Both the position numbers and the translations under genes were made by a program. Positions 22,627 through 35,200 of a DNA stretch of 64,000 nt are shown piece after piece. Location of the stretch: assembly GCA_911728435.2 (NCBI GenBank), contig OU452201.1:2108001-2172000 (forward strand), read 5' to 3'. Position 1 is the first letter of the stretch. Each line of letters begins with the position of its first letter. Below the pieces are notes generated by a model. That model was not told the DNA's origin. It did no database searches and saw only the letters and a list, made by a program, of their open reading frames with translations. The DNA comes from Apoderus coryli (lineage: Eukaryota > Arthropoda > Insecta > Coleoptera > Attelabidae).

Positions 22627-23278
22627 ATGATCACTTTTCAAAAGATACTCACTCTACTGTATGTTATGATCTTGGTCACCAGCCAAGTAGAAAGTGGTAC
22701 CAAATTTTGCGGATCGGATTTGGTGAGAACCTTATCTCGTAATTGTGATAAATATCCTGGTAAGACATTGTACCTTCAAATATAGTGAAGCAAGGATTGA
22801 TTGATTTGGCTTTGCAGAAATGGAAATATTGCGCCGGAAAAGAAGTATCATTTTAGAATGTTGCCTACGAGAATGCAGTAGAGACTATTTAATTGACAAC
22901 TACTGCTTAGTTCGAAAGACGTAAGTACCTTCATATTATTTATGACGCATACCAGCGGCGCACCGAAGGGATTTGGTGTTCTAGGTATGTTTTTGGTCTC
23001 AGAAAATTTGATCGTGTTTCCTGCAAAATTAACTAACTGAAATGGTTGACTATTCAGACAAATGTTAAATATAATTACTCAGTTTCTATTTTTCGTCATC
23101 TTCGTTCTTGTATTCCTCCATATATCTTCGAAATAAACTACAATTTAGTCACAATATACATAGTGTTTCCTGCTGATTTTAGTTATATTTTATTTCTAGT
23201 GACGTATTGGCGAACGAAAAAACTGCTACAGAAACCCTTAGACGAAGACGTAGAAGTTGGCGTTTCCGATTACATTAA
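22627..23278 (+). CDS. insulin-like peptide precursor, three coding exons
   Basis: Exons 22,627-22,759, 22,818-22,920 and 23,200-23,278 join in phases 1 and 2 to a 104-residue precursor; all sites are GT-AG. Exon 1 gives a signal peptide (MITFQKILTLLYVMILVTSQ) and the B chain KFCGSDLVRTLSRNC, with the standard Cys-x11-Cys spacing. The phase-1 intron falls between B and A chains, the conserved insulin-family position. Exon 2 carries RRKR and the A chain SIILECCLRECSRDYLIDNY-C. Its spacing is CC-x3-C-x9-C instead of the usual x8. The connecting segment is about nine residues with one furin-type site, so there is essentially no C-peptide. Exon 3 adds a 26-residue basic tail ending LRRRRRSWRFRLH, a possible E-domain-like extension. 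The product is presumably secreted and acts through insulin-receptor or LGR-type receptors; which one cannot be told. Confidence 0.88.
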
Positions 23279-23470
23279 ATTATTCATACATTTTTAATTA
23301 AGAGAAGGTAATTATATCTTCTGACTATACCCCGTACATTTCAAGTCAAATATTAGTTAGTTATGCAATCATTTAAACAAATAGACTCATTATTAGGCAA
23401 ATAACGTACACTTTGAATTACTGCATTTGCTTTTTAATTTTGATCTGATTTGTGACTGTACCCCACAGAA

Positions 23471-23474
23471 ATCT

Positions 23475-23541
<67 letters not shown>
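23471..23541. repeat. (AT)n microsatellite
   Basis: About 30 AT units in the 3' flank of the insulin-like peptide gene. Confidence 0.97.
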
Positions 23542-23542
<1 letters not shown>

Positions 23543-23857
23543 TCTAGAACGATAATCCCGTAGTACAAAAATGTAACCAAAAGTGTAGAGCTGTCCATAA
23601 TGCGCATGATCACCAGTAACTTATTTTTCAACAGGACCGGCTTTGATTAAATGTAATATTACTGTTATAGGTATATTTATCTAAATACTTGATTGTCTAA
23701 CAGGTACAACCCAATAATAATAAATCTAAGCAGAAACGAGAAATAAGTAAAAATTCTAATACTGGAAAATATCTTAAAGACTTGAGCATTCTAATTATTT
23801 ATTTTATTATTATATAATATTTGTTTGTTTATACAACCACCTTAGGCGTCTTACCTC

Positions 23858-24518
23858 TCTACAGCCTTCAAAGAAGGGGTGCAAGAAACAGTGACTTCAC
23901 AAATATTTTCCGTGTCCATGTAAACCACTTTCATATCATCCGTACTAGTCGCAATAGTATTTTGTGACAAAACATGGTTGGTAGAACTTTTATTCTCAGC
24001 AATTTCATGAAGGATTCTATAACTAAGTATATTCCAGTTTAACAACAGAATTCAAATGAACTTTGTATACCTACACAACGTAGGAAATATATTCTTGACA
24101 TACATATCATGCATTTTTGACAGACTGCTTTTAAGTAAACAGTGTCTTGATATCAAACGATTAAGAATTTAATTTTCACTCTCATTTACGTAATCTCTTC
24201 TTTTCAACAAAAGTTTGGGAACTGCATCGGGTACGAGGGTGATCCTCTTGCCGTCTTCACTTCTACAAATGATATCTTCTGCAGCGAAATGCTTACTGCA
24301 TATGACATTCCCATCACATACATTTTCTGTACTAGGATCCCAATGCCCGCATCCAAACATCATGTCTTTTTTTTGTCAAGCTAAAAATGAGTATCACGTC
24401 AATGGTATCATATTGACTCAAACTGAGAATGTTAGAAACCCGAAACAATAACTTACTGAAAATATTTAATACCAGGAATGAGACCTTCATTTTTACACCA
24501 CAACACTATACACCTCAT
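23858..24518 (-). pseudogene. THAP-domain protein gene, frameshifted
   Basis: Exon 1 (24,518-24,457) encodes MRCIVLWCKNEGLIPGIKYF and supplies the first two zinc ligands (Cys-x4-Cys). Exon 2 (24,380 to about 24,190) continues in phase with LTKKRHDVWMRALG, then needs a frame change to reach WDPSTENVCDGNVICSKHFA, which holds the Cys-x2-His pair, and VPDAVPKLLL, the AVP-like end of the domain. The junction GCATTGGGATCC looks like a five-base slippage deletion of a GGNTGGGAT stretch. A later open segment (about 24,025-23,858: RILHEIAENKSSTNHV to LKAVER, followed by GTAAGA) may be a downstream exon, but its phase does not match the exon-2 donor. THAP proteins are zinc DNA-binding factors, often derived from P elements. 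A sequencing error at the shift cannot be excluded. Confidence 0.65.
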
Positions 24519-26265
24519 TGTTTGTTAAATAAACGAACTAAAACCAAAATAACAAATATTAAAAACAATTTTAATCACAAATAGGTATACCTATCAACAA
24601 TTAAAATATACCACGAATAAAACCATAACTCAATTATAAAACCTATCTGAATTGTTGTGAAGCCGACTCTGACAGATATTCCCACTACGAGAAACGTCAT
24701 TTGCGAAAACAGACGCTGTTGCGAAATCTCCTAAATTTAATAAGATTTGGAAAAAAATGTTTCGTTCATATTGCTGAAAGCTAAACAGTATGCAATTTTA
24801 CCGATAACATTTAATTATTTGATTTTGTCAAGCAGTTTCGTATGTCGCAACATATGGATTTATTTATAAAACAGATATGTCGCATAAATTCTGTAAGGCG
24901 ACCGACAAAATAGTTTTAAATATGGCAGCTCTGTACTGAAAATAAGTTACTGAGGAGCATGCGTAGTTCGTGAAAACTCTGCATACCCGTTACACTTTTT
25001 GGTATTCGGCTGGATTTAATTAGCATTCTAGAGTACATATATAATATAAGATTTCTATGCTGTACCCCGTATATTTCAATTCAAGTATCAGTTAGTTATG
25101 CAACCATTTATACAAATAGACTAATTAAGAGTTGCCTAAAAATAAACTATTTCCTAAAAATGTTATCGAAAGTATAATTTTAAAATTCTACAAATAAGTA
25201 AGTAACATCTGCAGTGTTTAAATTTAGATTGAGGAATTACTGACAAAGTTATTTTAACATTATTGAATAGTTTTTCTTTTAATAACACATTGGATAGTAT
25301 TTCTATCTTTATATCGATGTTATCGATATCATTTTTTAATTTTATACAGAGGTGTAATTAGGTAATTAACAATCAGTTGCGAAATTTCAAAAAGTCGTTG
25401 TTCAACGTATTGTAACTCAAAACCGGTGAACCAAACAACTGATATTCGATCCAAAACGATAAAAATTATGTAAAGAATTAGTGGGTGTGTGCTAATTTTA
25501 TGTGGAAAACTAGAAAATTAATATATACGAATATGTTGACAGGCATGCGCACTAGTCACTTTTTAGTTGCCTTCTCAACCATATTGCTCCTCAAAACATA
25601 TTTTCGTGGGGGTACCAACCCGGACAATTTTCTCAGCCTAGTTCAGTCATTGGCTGACTCCTTGGGTTGTGTGCAGTGCTCCCGGACAACATTTAGAGCA
25701 TTTATCTGTCATCTTTCGTGGTTAACCAGTAAGTCGATTACAATATTTTATTTAAGTTAGTTTAGAAGTTAATTTTAAATGCTTCATTCAATATTTACAC
25801 TAAAACTTTTTTAATTATTGGTAATTACAATATTGAGCCTTTTTTGCACCTTTAATTATTAATGTCATCTCTTTTTGACAGTTTTTTAATTTTTTAAATC
25901 TTGCAAATCCTTTACGGATACCCTGTATACAATAATTGTCTATCACAGATTGTTTTAGCCCAAGATCTATTAGTGAATTAAACAAAAATCCGTTTAGTTA
26001 AGCAAATATGATTTTTCAAAGATTTGACTCTCATTTTGCAGTTTTGTAACAATCAAGTAAAGGAACTGACGCAGACGCAACGACGGGCAGAATGACAGAC
26101 ATTTCAGATAAAAATTAAAAAAAAAATCATGAAACTAATAAAAAAAATCTAGTTTAATTAAATTGCAGCGTTCAGCCCTTTCTAAAATAAGATTTATTTG
26201 GAAATATTGTTTTTTTTTTGCAACAGTCATGGTCCATATTGATTATGAATTAAGTGATTTTTGTT
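24519..26265. other. no recognisable gene
   Basis: AT-rich. A 91-codon plus-strand frame at 25,485-25,760 (MCANFMWKTRKLIYTNML...) has no family I recognise and no clear splice partners. Confidence 0.4.
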
Positions 26266-26570
26266 ATATTCAAATTCAAATTCTTTATTTGTCATATAAT
26301 GTAATACATTACATTGTCGGCTCGTCAAAATAACAATAAAAATAAAAATCAGACAGTATAACAGTTACATATTACAAGTATCACATCAACAAAACAAACA
26401 ATTAATAACTTAAAAATTCGTCAACTGAATAAAAACATTCACGAACAAAAAAGTCTTTCAGCTCGAGCTTGAACTTATCTATTTTCATGTCCGCGAACCC
26501 TCCAACTCTCAGAATCTTGTTAAAACATTTGATGCCTATATAGTTCGTCCTTAATTCTCGTATCATAATT
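26266..26570 (-). mobile_element. jockey/CR1-like LINE, 3' end fragment
   Basis: On the minus strand, about 26,560-26,408 encodes IKCFNKILRVGGFADMKIDK, FKLELKDFFVREC and FYSVDEFLSY followed by a stop. This is the C-terminus typical of such elements. The 3' UTR runs to about 26,266. Confidence 0.72.
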
Positions 26571-26579
26571 GCGTATATT

Positions 26580-27513
26580 TTCTCTTTTTTTTATTGATCC
26601 TGATAGCTTTTTTATGTTGACTATCAGTGCGTACATGTATAGGCAAGGGAATATATATACCAAATAATAATAAAATTAATTTACAGAATTTAAGGAAATA
26701 GTTAATGTCTATTCAATTATCAGAAGATAACGTGTCCCCTAATTTTATTTAGCCAGAAATTTGTATTTTTGCTTCTGAACAGATATCATAAAATAATTTA
26801 TATGAAAAATAATACTTTTAAGTTTAAATTTGTCCCACTTTTGTCCCAATTAAATAGATATGCTGTCTTTCAACTAATTTAAATCTGCGTTTCATGTCAA
26901 TTTTTATTTCCTAATGGTTACTTTTTTTAAATTTATAATTCAGCACTTTTGCCACATTTCTTTGACAATGTTTCAAAAATAAGATTGAACTAGTACGTAA
27001 GATAGTTAGATCTTTCAAGAGCACCTATATAGTGATTAAAAATATTTTTTTTTTCAACTATTTGCAGTCAAATTTTACTTCTAAATATTTTTTGTTTTTA
27101 ATGACAACCCCTTTTTAAAACTCTATTTTTGAGTTTTTTTTACACATATTATTAATATTTTCGATAAAACAAAAACTCCCTAAAATATAAATAATATTTC
27201 GGGTACATAATGTCCATTTTCAGTGGCCTAAAAGATCTACGAAATTTATGCCATACTTATTTGACTATTCTTTAATGATATCTACATTATGTTGATTCTT
27301 TTGTAGATTAACAAAAGACAAATGATTAAATCCTTTTCTTTAGTATTTCATAAATATAACCTTCATTTTACAACCCTTGCTTAGGTTTTATATGTCCAAA
27401 AATCTAATCCAATAGTAGTTTTCAAGCAAATTTTACTTTGTTCCGCTTAGTTGTTTCTTTTTTTAATTTTATGCAGACTGGCGTTGATGTGTTAATTTTT
27501 AAACTTTTTCTAC
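26580..27513. other. no recognisable gene
   Basis: AT-rich non-coding sequence; no open frame or repeat structure noted. Confidence 0.4.
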
Positions 27514-27515
27514 TA

Positions 27516-28427
27516 CGAGGCATGTTTTTTAAGTAAGTACCGTTTTGGAATTAAAAAAAGACGTGCAAAGATATCGCAATAATTTTATTTTTACATGAAA
27601 GCCTGTACCTTAATCTACTTTTCTACATAATTTCCGTGAATATTGAGGCACTTGTCATAACGTGGCACCAGTTTTTGAATACCCTCCTCATAAAATTCTG
27701 CCGCCTGACTTTCCTTGAGCGGTACCACAATGAAGGTGAAGATTTTTTAGACCAAATTGTTACTGGTGACGAAACATGGGTGGCCTACGTCACACCAGAA
27801 TCGAAACAACAATCCATGGAATGGCGACATTCATCATCACCCAAAAGGGTGAAGTTTAAGCAAACAATTTCTGCCCGGAAAATCATGTGCACAGTTGTTT
27901 GGGACAGAAAAGGAGTATTGCTAGTGGAGTTTCTGCCTCGTAATGAGACAATCAATGCAGCGTCTTATTGTGAGACATTGAACAATCTGCGTCGTGCAAT
28001 CCAGAACAAAAGACGTGGCAAGTTGAGTAAGGGTATCGTTTTACTGCATGACAATGCCCGTCCACATGTGGCTAATCGGACCAAAGATCTCATCAAATCT
28101 TTTAAATGGGAAACTCTGGATCATCCTCCATACAGCCCTGATCTGGCGCCCAGCACTTGAAGAAACACGTGGGTGGTCAGCGTCTTCAAGATGATAACGA
28201 AGTCAAAACATTTGTGATACAGTGGTTAACAAGTCAGGCGGCAGAATTTGATGAGGAGGGTATTCAAAAACTGGTGCCACGTTATGACGAGTGCCTCAAT
28301 ATTCACGGAAATTATGTAGAAACGTGGATTACGGTACAGGCTTTCATGTAAAAATAAAATTATTGCGATATTTTTTGCACGTCTTTTTTTAATTCCAAAA
28401 CGGTACTTACTTAAAAAACATGCCTCG
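27516..28427 (+). mobile_element. mariner copy 3, snap-back form, third catalytic Asp deleted
   Basis: A 912-bp element flanked by TA with CGAGGCATG ends. The left ~195 bases are an inverted copy of the right end. The transposase starts inside TFLERYHNEGEDFLDQIV and keeps VTGDETWVAYV and LLHDNARPHVA. A 19-bp deletion at about 28,154 joins LAPS to the segment after SDYHLFLH, removing the third catalytic Asp and shifting the frame; the remainder is open at 28,157-28,351. It cannot encode active enzyme. Confidence 0.92.
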
Positions 28428-28429
28428 TA

Positions 28430-29884
28430 TATCTCAAGCATAAACTAATAAAACGAAACCAAAAATGAAATGACGTACTAAAATGGTCGTTGGGAGCCAG
28501 TAGCGCCGGCAGGAAAATTTCCGAAGGGCAAGCTGTTTTCAACGGAAACATTTTTCAGCTTTATTACAAAGTGCAGAGGAGTGAAATCCGAGATAACCTC
28601 TCAGGCTCTAGTGGTTAGACACGTCCCAGTAATGCATATTGCTAATGTTTGTCAAGTGATAGATAGGTCTCATATTCATATTCAATCATTCATCGCATTA
28701 TTTTAGGTTTAGTTTATTCCAAATAAGTTAACTATCCAGTGTTCTTCATTTTATAAAGTTCGTGAGGTTCTGTGGTCCTTTAATTTTTTATACAAGTTCA
28801 TTTCCTTGGTGGCGAAATGCCTGCGCCGCTACTGACTATGTATATCGAACGTGAAACTTGAAATTAAAAAAAAATGTCAAAATCAAAATACAATTTACAA
28901 TAATATACAATAACATGAATTAATAAAATTTGAATTTTTAAAATAGGAATTTTCTAAATCTCTTATGAAATATTATACGGTTTTACTGAAAAATACGTAG
29001 ACTTTATTATTAAAACAGTCGGCTGTGAGCGTTTATATTAACTTGAGTTATATTTAGAAATTTTTTAAACGCACATTGCACGGTATTCTGAAAATAACTG
29101 GTAAAAGCTGAAAGCTCTGTGACTGTTGCCAAATACAGTCAGCCAAGTTGTGGATATTTTATAACATTAAAACATGGTGTAATTTTACAAAATATTTTTA
29201 GTATAATACATCAACAATTAATGTTGTGCTGTAAATACTGATTTATGGTGCTTGACGTTTATAAATTTATCATATATACTCTGCTATATTTACGTCTTTA
29301 TGGTTCATACACTTTTGCAGTTCCCAAAGCATGTCTTGAATGGCTTCATATCAAATTTCCACTTTTGTAGAAAATGTAAACCCATGGGATCATTTGAAAG
29401 CAACTAATTCTCATTGTAACGGTCCCTATGTTCAACGTGTGTCAATGCCGATTCTATTCAGTTTCTCTAAATCAATGTATCTTAAATTTATTTAGACATC
29501 CTCAAGCAGCAGCCTGAGGTCTTTTGCTCGATGTTGCTTAAATGCACCTCATAGTCTTTTTTCCAAACTTTGTATAGGTACTTACATTGTCAGCTATTTT
29601 TAAAAAGTATTTTTAGAAAACAGAACAACTATGTATATACACAAATTATTTAACTGGCAAATCGCTTGAACCTAGTTTTGAAAAATAGTAACAATGCAAT
29701 TGTAGAAAGTTGTTTGTTTCTTTCTATTTTTAAAATAACTCTTTCGTTTCACTGCCAAGAAATACTATTTTTATTTGATTGTTAAGTTTTTTGGTTTTGC
29801 AATTATTTATAAAATTAGCCAAAAATTTATTTGGAATTTAAATTATTTTAACAGTGTAAGAATGGAATTGATTAGCTCAAAAAT
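28430..29884. other. no recognisable gene
   Basis: AT-rich sequence with no coding signal or repeat that I recognise. Confidence 0.4.
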
Positions 29885-31585
29885 AAATAATATTCTTTAT
29901 TGTCTAACAAGTTACAGACCCAATTACAAGACAATATAACTAAATAAATAAGCTACTATAATAATAAACTAATTTATAATCCTACAAAACAAAATAGGCA
30001 CACACATCAGATGGCCAGATTTTGCAGGAACCGAGACAATTGAGCGCAGAAAGATCTTACAGGCTCATTGAAATAGTTAATTTCTCGCAGAGGGGCGCGG
30101 TATGTTAAAATTTAACGATAGGAGTAGATTTGAACAGTCCACCAAGCTATTTATAATCTTAAACAGAAAGAGTTGTCCGGCATACACTCTGCGAGCAGCC
30201 AGCGAAACCATTTGAAAGCGATCGAGCAGTGCTCCATGATCGAATCCTCTACATGGGAATCTACCGTCAATTTGAAACTCTAAATATTTAAGGAATTTGC
30301 GCTGTATGTATTCAATGTGTGCTGCATGAGATTGGTAAATGGGAGACCATATTATAGATGCGTACTCAAGCTTAGATCTTACCAGAGCACAATACAAATT
30401 GGTTACACATTCAATATCACTAAAATCTTTGGTAACACGAAACAAAAAGCCAAGCATGCGTAGTGCATCTCGGGTAATACTTTGAATATAATTAAATGAC
30501 AATTCACGACTCGACGTAAACTCCAAGATCCCTGACAACATCACAAGACTCAAGCGGAGTGTCACTCAGCTGATAGCGATATTCAAAATTAGTTTGCGAT
30601 TTCTTACACTTAAATTTATTAATATTTAATGGCAATTAATTATAGTTACCCCAATCTTCAAGCTTAGATAAGTCGCGCTGCAACAATACGCAATCCGAAG
30701 TGTCTCGAATAACACGATACAACTTCAGATCGTCTGCAAACATCAAATGGTTGCTTGTAAGTTCCTGGGATATGTTATTAATGAAAATTGAAAATATTAA
30801 TGGTGCCAAACAGCTGCCCTGAGGCGCTCCGCTGGTGGGTGTGAAAGTTTCCGATGTATGACCATTGTACTCGACATAGTGTTGTCGATCAGACAAGTAG
30901 GAGGCAAAAAACGTTAAAAGATCCTCATGAAAACCCAACTTCGACATTTTCCGTAGGACAAGCGAATGATCCAGCTTATCGAAAGCCTTCGAAAAATCTG
31001 TATAAATCGCATCGATCCGCCGACCCTCCCCGAGGGTACGAAATACATCCTCTAGAAAACAGGTTAGGTTGGTTACTGTAGAGCGGCCTGGGAAAAAACC
31101 GTGCTGCTGTGGATCAATCTGATGCTTAATTTGAGTAAATATTTTTCGGTGTAATGCCGCTTCAAAAACCTTCGAGAAGTTCGGCAGGAGCGAGACGGGT
31201 CTATAATTTTCAACATGATCATTCTCAGCAGATTTATGTATTGGGCAAATGCGGGAAATTTTCCAAGTTTTTGGGTATATATTGGATCTCAGAGACCTAT
31301 TAAACAGAGTCTGCAGTGCAACGGCGAAAACAGACGCACAATCTCGTAAAATGAAAGCCGGGATATCATCCGGTCCCGAAGTCATTTTGGGCTTTAATTG
31401 TTTGAGTGACATGAGAACATCATCTATATCAAGCTGATCCACCGATATGCGGAAAGAAGAAGAATGCACCTCCTGAGGGTGGGCACCATCAACATATACG
31501 CTATTGAAGTATTTGGCGAAAGCGTTTACTATGCCTTGGGGTATTGAATATTCAGCACCAGGTCTAGGAAATATGATTTTTTCCT
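29885..31585 (-). mobile_element. jockey-like LINE, reverse transcriptase part
   Basis: Coding runs from about 31,585 (IPQGIVNAFAKYFNSVYVDG) through 31,469-30,636 with SGPDDIPAFILRDCA, VENYRPVSLLPNFSKVFE, AIYTDFSKAFDKLDHSLV, SGAPQGSCLAPLIFSIFI and the catalytic HLMFADDLKLYR. A frameshift or stop near 30,570-30,640 interrupts the DLGV region, then 30,565-30,077 carries the C-terminal domain (LVRSKLEYASIIWSPIYQ, FNIPRPSARN). The 3' end has a polyadenylation-like AATAAAGAATATT (minus strand) at about 29,890. The endonuclease is missing. The fragment at 9,720-10,370 belongs to the same family. Confidence 0.9.
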
Positions 31586-31854
31586 ATTTTCAACTTAAAT
31601 AAATTCTTTGCGCACGCCGATGGCTGTAGAATATGACAGAAGGCCTGTTACCACAGTCAAACAAAATTAAAGCTAAAAAGCGCTAGCATATCTGAGAGAT
31701 CGAAGGGTCCATATTTGTATATTCTATGGGGTCCAATCGTCATTGAACTAATAACTAACTAGTATTTGATTAATAAATTATGTAATAAACAACATTAAAC
31801 GTTTTCAAAAAGATTCTATTAATTGTACTACAAAAATCCTTCTATCTACTCTTA

Positions 31855-32165
31855 ATTAATTTGTATAACCAACCATGATAGAATGTTCAGCATGCGGTTG
31901 TAATTTTCGTTGTTTAGGAAGAACTAGCGCCAAACTTGATTGCCAAAAATTTGGTATGCATTTGTCTGCTTTTGTAGGACTTCTATTTAATTCGTTCGTA
32001 TGCCGAACACTGAATCGCTTCACCCCAAAGTTCTTTCGGTAAATTGGTTTCAACAAATTTCACTATAACTTTGTCCATTAAAGTTCTGTTCATTCTTTCT
32101 GAGACACGATTTTGTTGTGGCGAGTGTGGACTTGTATATTGAATTTCTGCAATAATTTTTAAAAT
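31855..32165 (-). mobile_element. Copia-type LTR retrotransposon, integrase fragment
   Basis: The minus strand reads EIQYTSPHSPQQNRVSERMN, RTLMDKV and NLPKELWGEAIQCSAYE, the integrase core end of Copia-type polyproteins (compare the PQQNG-xxER motif). After a frameshift it continues NELNRSPTKA and HSIMVGYTN. No LTR, reverse transcriptase or gag is visible. Confidence 0.82.
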
Positions 32166-32271
32166 AATGTGAATCATCTAAAATTCAACATATTTTCCTT
32201 GCCAAAACACTTGAAAAAATAATTTCTATCTCTGGTTTCTTTTGTTTTAGGTAGTTTAATTCCATTTAATC

Positions 32272-35200
32272 ATGTCCGATGATGAAGAAGTTTACTCGTA
32301 AGTAGTCTTATCTGTTAGTCTTTTAAAAAATGTAAAAGATTTCCTCTAGCGATTTAATAATATTTCGTTTTTATTAATTTCTAGCGAAGAGGAGGAGGAA
32401 ATTGTGGAAACGTAAGTTTCATTTTACATTTTCGTAGATTATAGTAATTCAAGTTTCATTCATGTGAAAATACCTATGTAAGTTTTACAATAATTTTGCA
32501 AAAAGTGACAAAAATTTCCGGCCTGTTTTCCCGTATCGTAGGCTTGGCAGTAATCTGCAGAAAATTATTTTATTTAATTTTAATTATTTCAACTGGAATG
32601 TAGTTCAAAGGGTCCAGTGAATTATATTAAAGAACCAAATATAATTACATACATTTTTACCAAGAAGATAAACAAAATAATTTAATTTACTGGGGCAAGC
32701 ACCAACAGCACCAACACATTTCAATTTAATATCAGGAGGTCATAAAAGTCCGGAAATTTGTGTTTGTTTAAGTATATCTCAATAAAGATTTTCAAGAATT
32801 TGGCATCAACATTATGTAAGACTTACATGGGTTCATTATATGACATATTTCATTAGATTTGTTGTATTTTTTGATAAGCATACTATTTTTCAAACAGATT
32901 GCGATTTACTGAATGTGTATAGTAAAACTACTGAGTACCCAACAATATTATTTATTCAATAACGAGGCCCTTTCAACTAGATTGAAGTACGTCAGTCTTT
33001 AAATCGCAATCGAAAAGCTTGAAAGGTTTTATGTGCTTTTTTCGTGAGCGTCTAAAAAAATCTTTTAATTGTCAAGGAATTACTTACAAATCCTTCAAAC
33101 CGCTTCCTTCAGCTTGAGGAAGAACACACACATTTCAATTTACTATCAGGAGGTCATAAAAGTCCGGAAATTTGTGTTTGTTTAAGTATATCTCAATAAA
33201 GATTTTCAAGAATTTGGCATCAACATTATGTAAGACTTACATGCGTTCATTATATGACATATTTCATTAGATTTGTTGTATTTTTTGATAAGCATACTAT
33301 TTTTCAAACAGATTGCGATTTACTGAATGTGTATAGTAAAACTACTGAGTACCCAACAATATTATTTATTCAATAACGAGGCCCTTTCAACTAGATTGAA
33401 GTACGTCAGTCTTTAAATCGCAATCGAAAAGCTTGAAAGGTTTTATGTGCTTTTTTCGTGAGCGTCTAAAAAAATCTTTTAATTGATGATTCACCATCCA
33501 TTCCATTTTTTAAAGACATCTCATTTTCCAAAAGATTAATATCGTTTCGTAAAGCATTATTAATTTTTCACAGATCATTCATTAAATAATAAATATTCAA
33601 AATATAAAATGCTCTTATACGTTTTTCTTTTTTCTATTTTGTTACAGAAAAACGTAAGTTCTTTGATAGTTTCTACACTTCAACAAAACTTCCAATCATA
33701 ACCTACCAAACTGTTCTTTTATAAACGTTTTATTTTTATTTTTTGTGAGATGTTCTATATTAATAATTCAATCCTCGCAATATTTTCTGTAGATCTATGT
33801 ATGTGTATCTAGAATAATTATTGTCACAGTGTGATTATTTTTTTTTTCTTTTCAATATAAGTTTTTCCTTTAAGAATGGACAAAAAAAACCTGGAGTTAG
33901 AAACATGCTCTCTCTAGTGTCATCCATCTATGTGTCATCATACAGAGTTATTGAATGACCTAATACAATCCTTAATAATGTACAAATAGATTTTGTGACA
34001 AATTTGGCAACTGAGCTAAATCGAGAGTCTGCCTGTCAACTATTGACCGATTACTTCTCTGGTGAGAGTATAGGGTTTGACAGACAAACTCTGGGAGTTT
34101 TAAAGCCTGAATAACTTTTTTTTGTCCATTTGTTAAGGTATAAACGCTTTAATATGTAGAATAGAGATTTTATGTAGTTTCTTATGTGTTGTAAATATCC
34201 TTTTATTCATATTTTTGATATTTTTCATATTGTGAAAAGTTATTAGTAGTTCATTTTTATATGAAAAGGTAGATACATTCAAATTATTTTATAAAAAAAC
34301 GGCCATATTGTATTTATTATATAATAAAAAGTACTTAAGTACTATGTTTTAAATTCTTTAATTAGCAAATTAAATATTTATTATAATTACGCATTTTGAA
34401 TGTATCTACATCTGATAATATTTTTGTAAATATAATATAATAAATATTATGATGATTTTTTTTACTTAGATTTTTTAAGAAACCATTTTTTGATTTTTGT
34501 TTTGTTTTCTTTTTGTGCCCCTTTACCTACTCTACCCTCTTTGTGATGTCTGCTACTACCAATTCCAAATAGGACTACCACCACTACTAAAGTCGAGTAA
34601 GTTAGATTGTAATTCCGTAGTAAAGCACTTTTTTTTTTGTTGAGCTTTTATTGATTATGATTTTGTAATGCATTATTGTTTTTGGTTTATTAATTAGTAA
34701 ATTTTATCGCTTGTTTAAGCTCCATTAAAATGCTATTATACTAAAACTGCTTCATTTTATTTATTTGTGTTTTCCTAAACATCATTACGATCTTAACTAC
34801 CTATACTAACATTTTGATTGTTGCGATACATATTATGCTGGTGTAGGGAGGGCTAGTTACATCTCTCTACTGGTTGACCGTTCATAAGTGAATAAGGTGA
34901 ATCGAAGTTTTGATTGTGTACAGTGTTGTTATTGCTATTACAATTGTAACAAATCTATTACTTTTTCTATCGTCTATTACTTTATTACGACATTTGTCTA
35001 ATTTGATAGAATCTATTACTTTTTATGGATTCTATTACTTTTTTATTACTTTCAATTAAAATTTGAAAAAAAATTACTTGTCAAAATCAAAAACTTTATA
35101 CATTTTCCTACTAAATATCATTGTCTTTATAAGATATTAGAATATTAGATCTTCCAAATCAGTTAGCTTCAACATGGCTTCCTATAATATGCTCTGTAGT

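Noticed and set aside
25485..25760. 91-codon frame
   Set aside because: No recognisable motif, no signal peptide with processing sites, no neighbouring exon.
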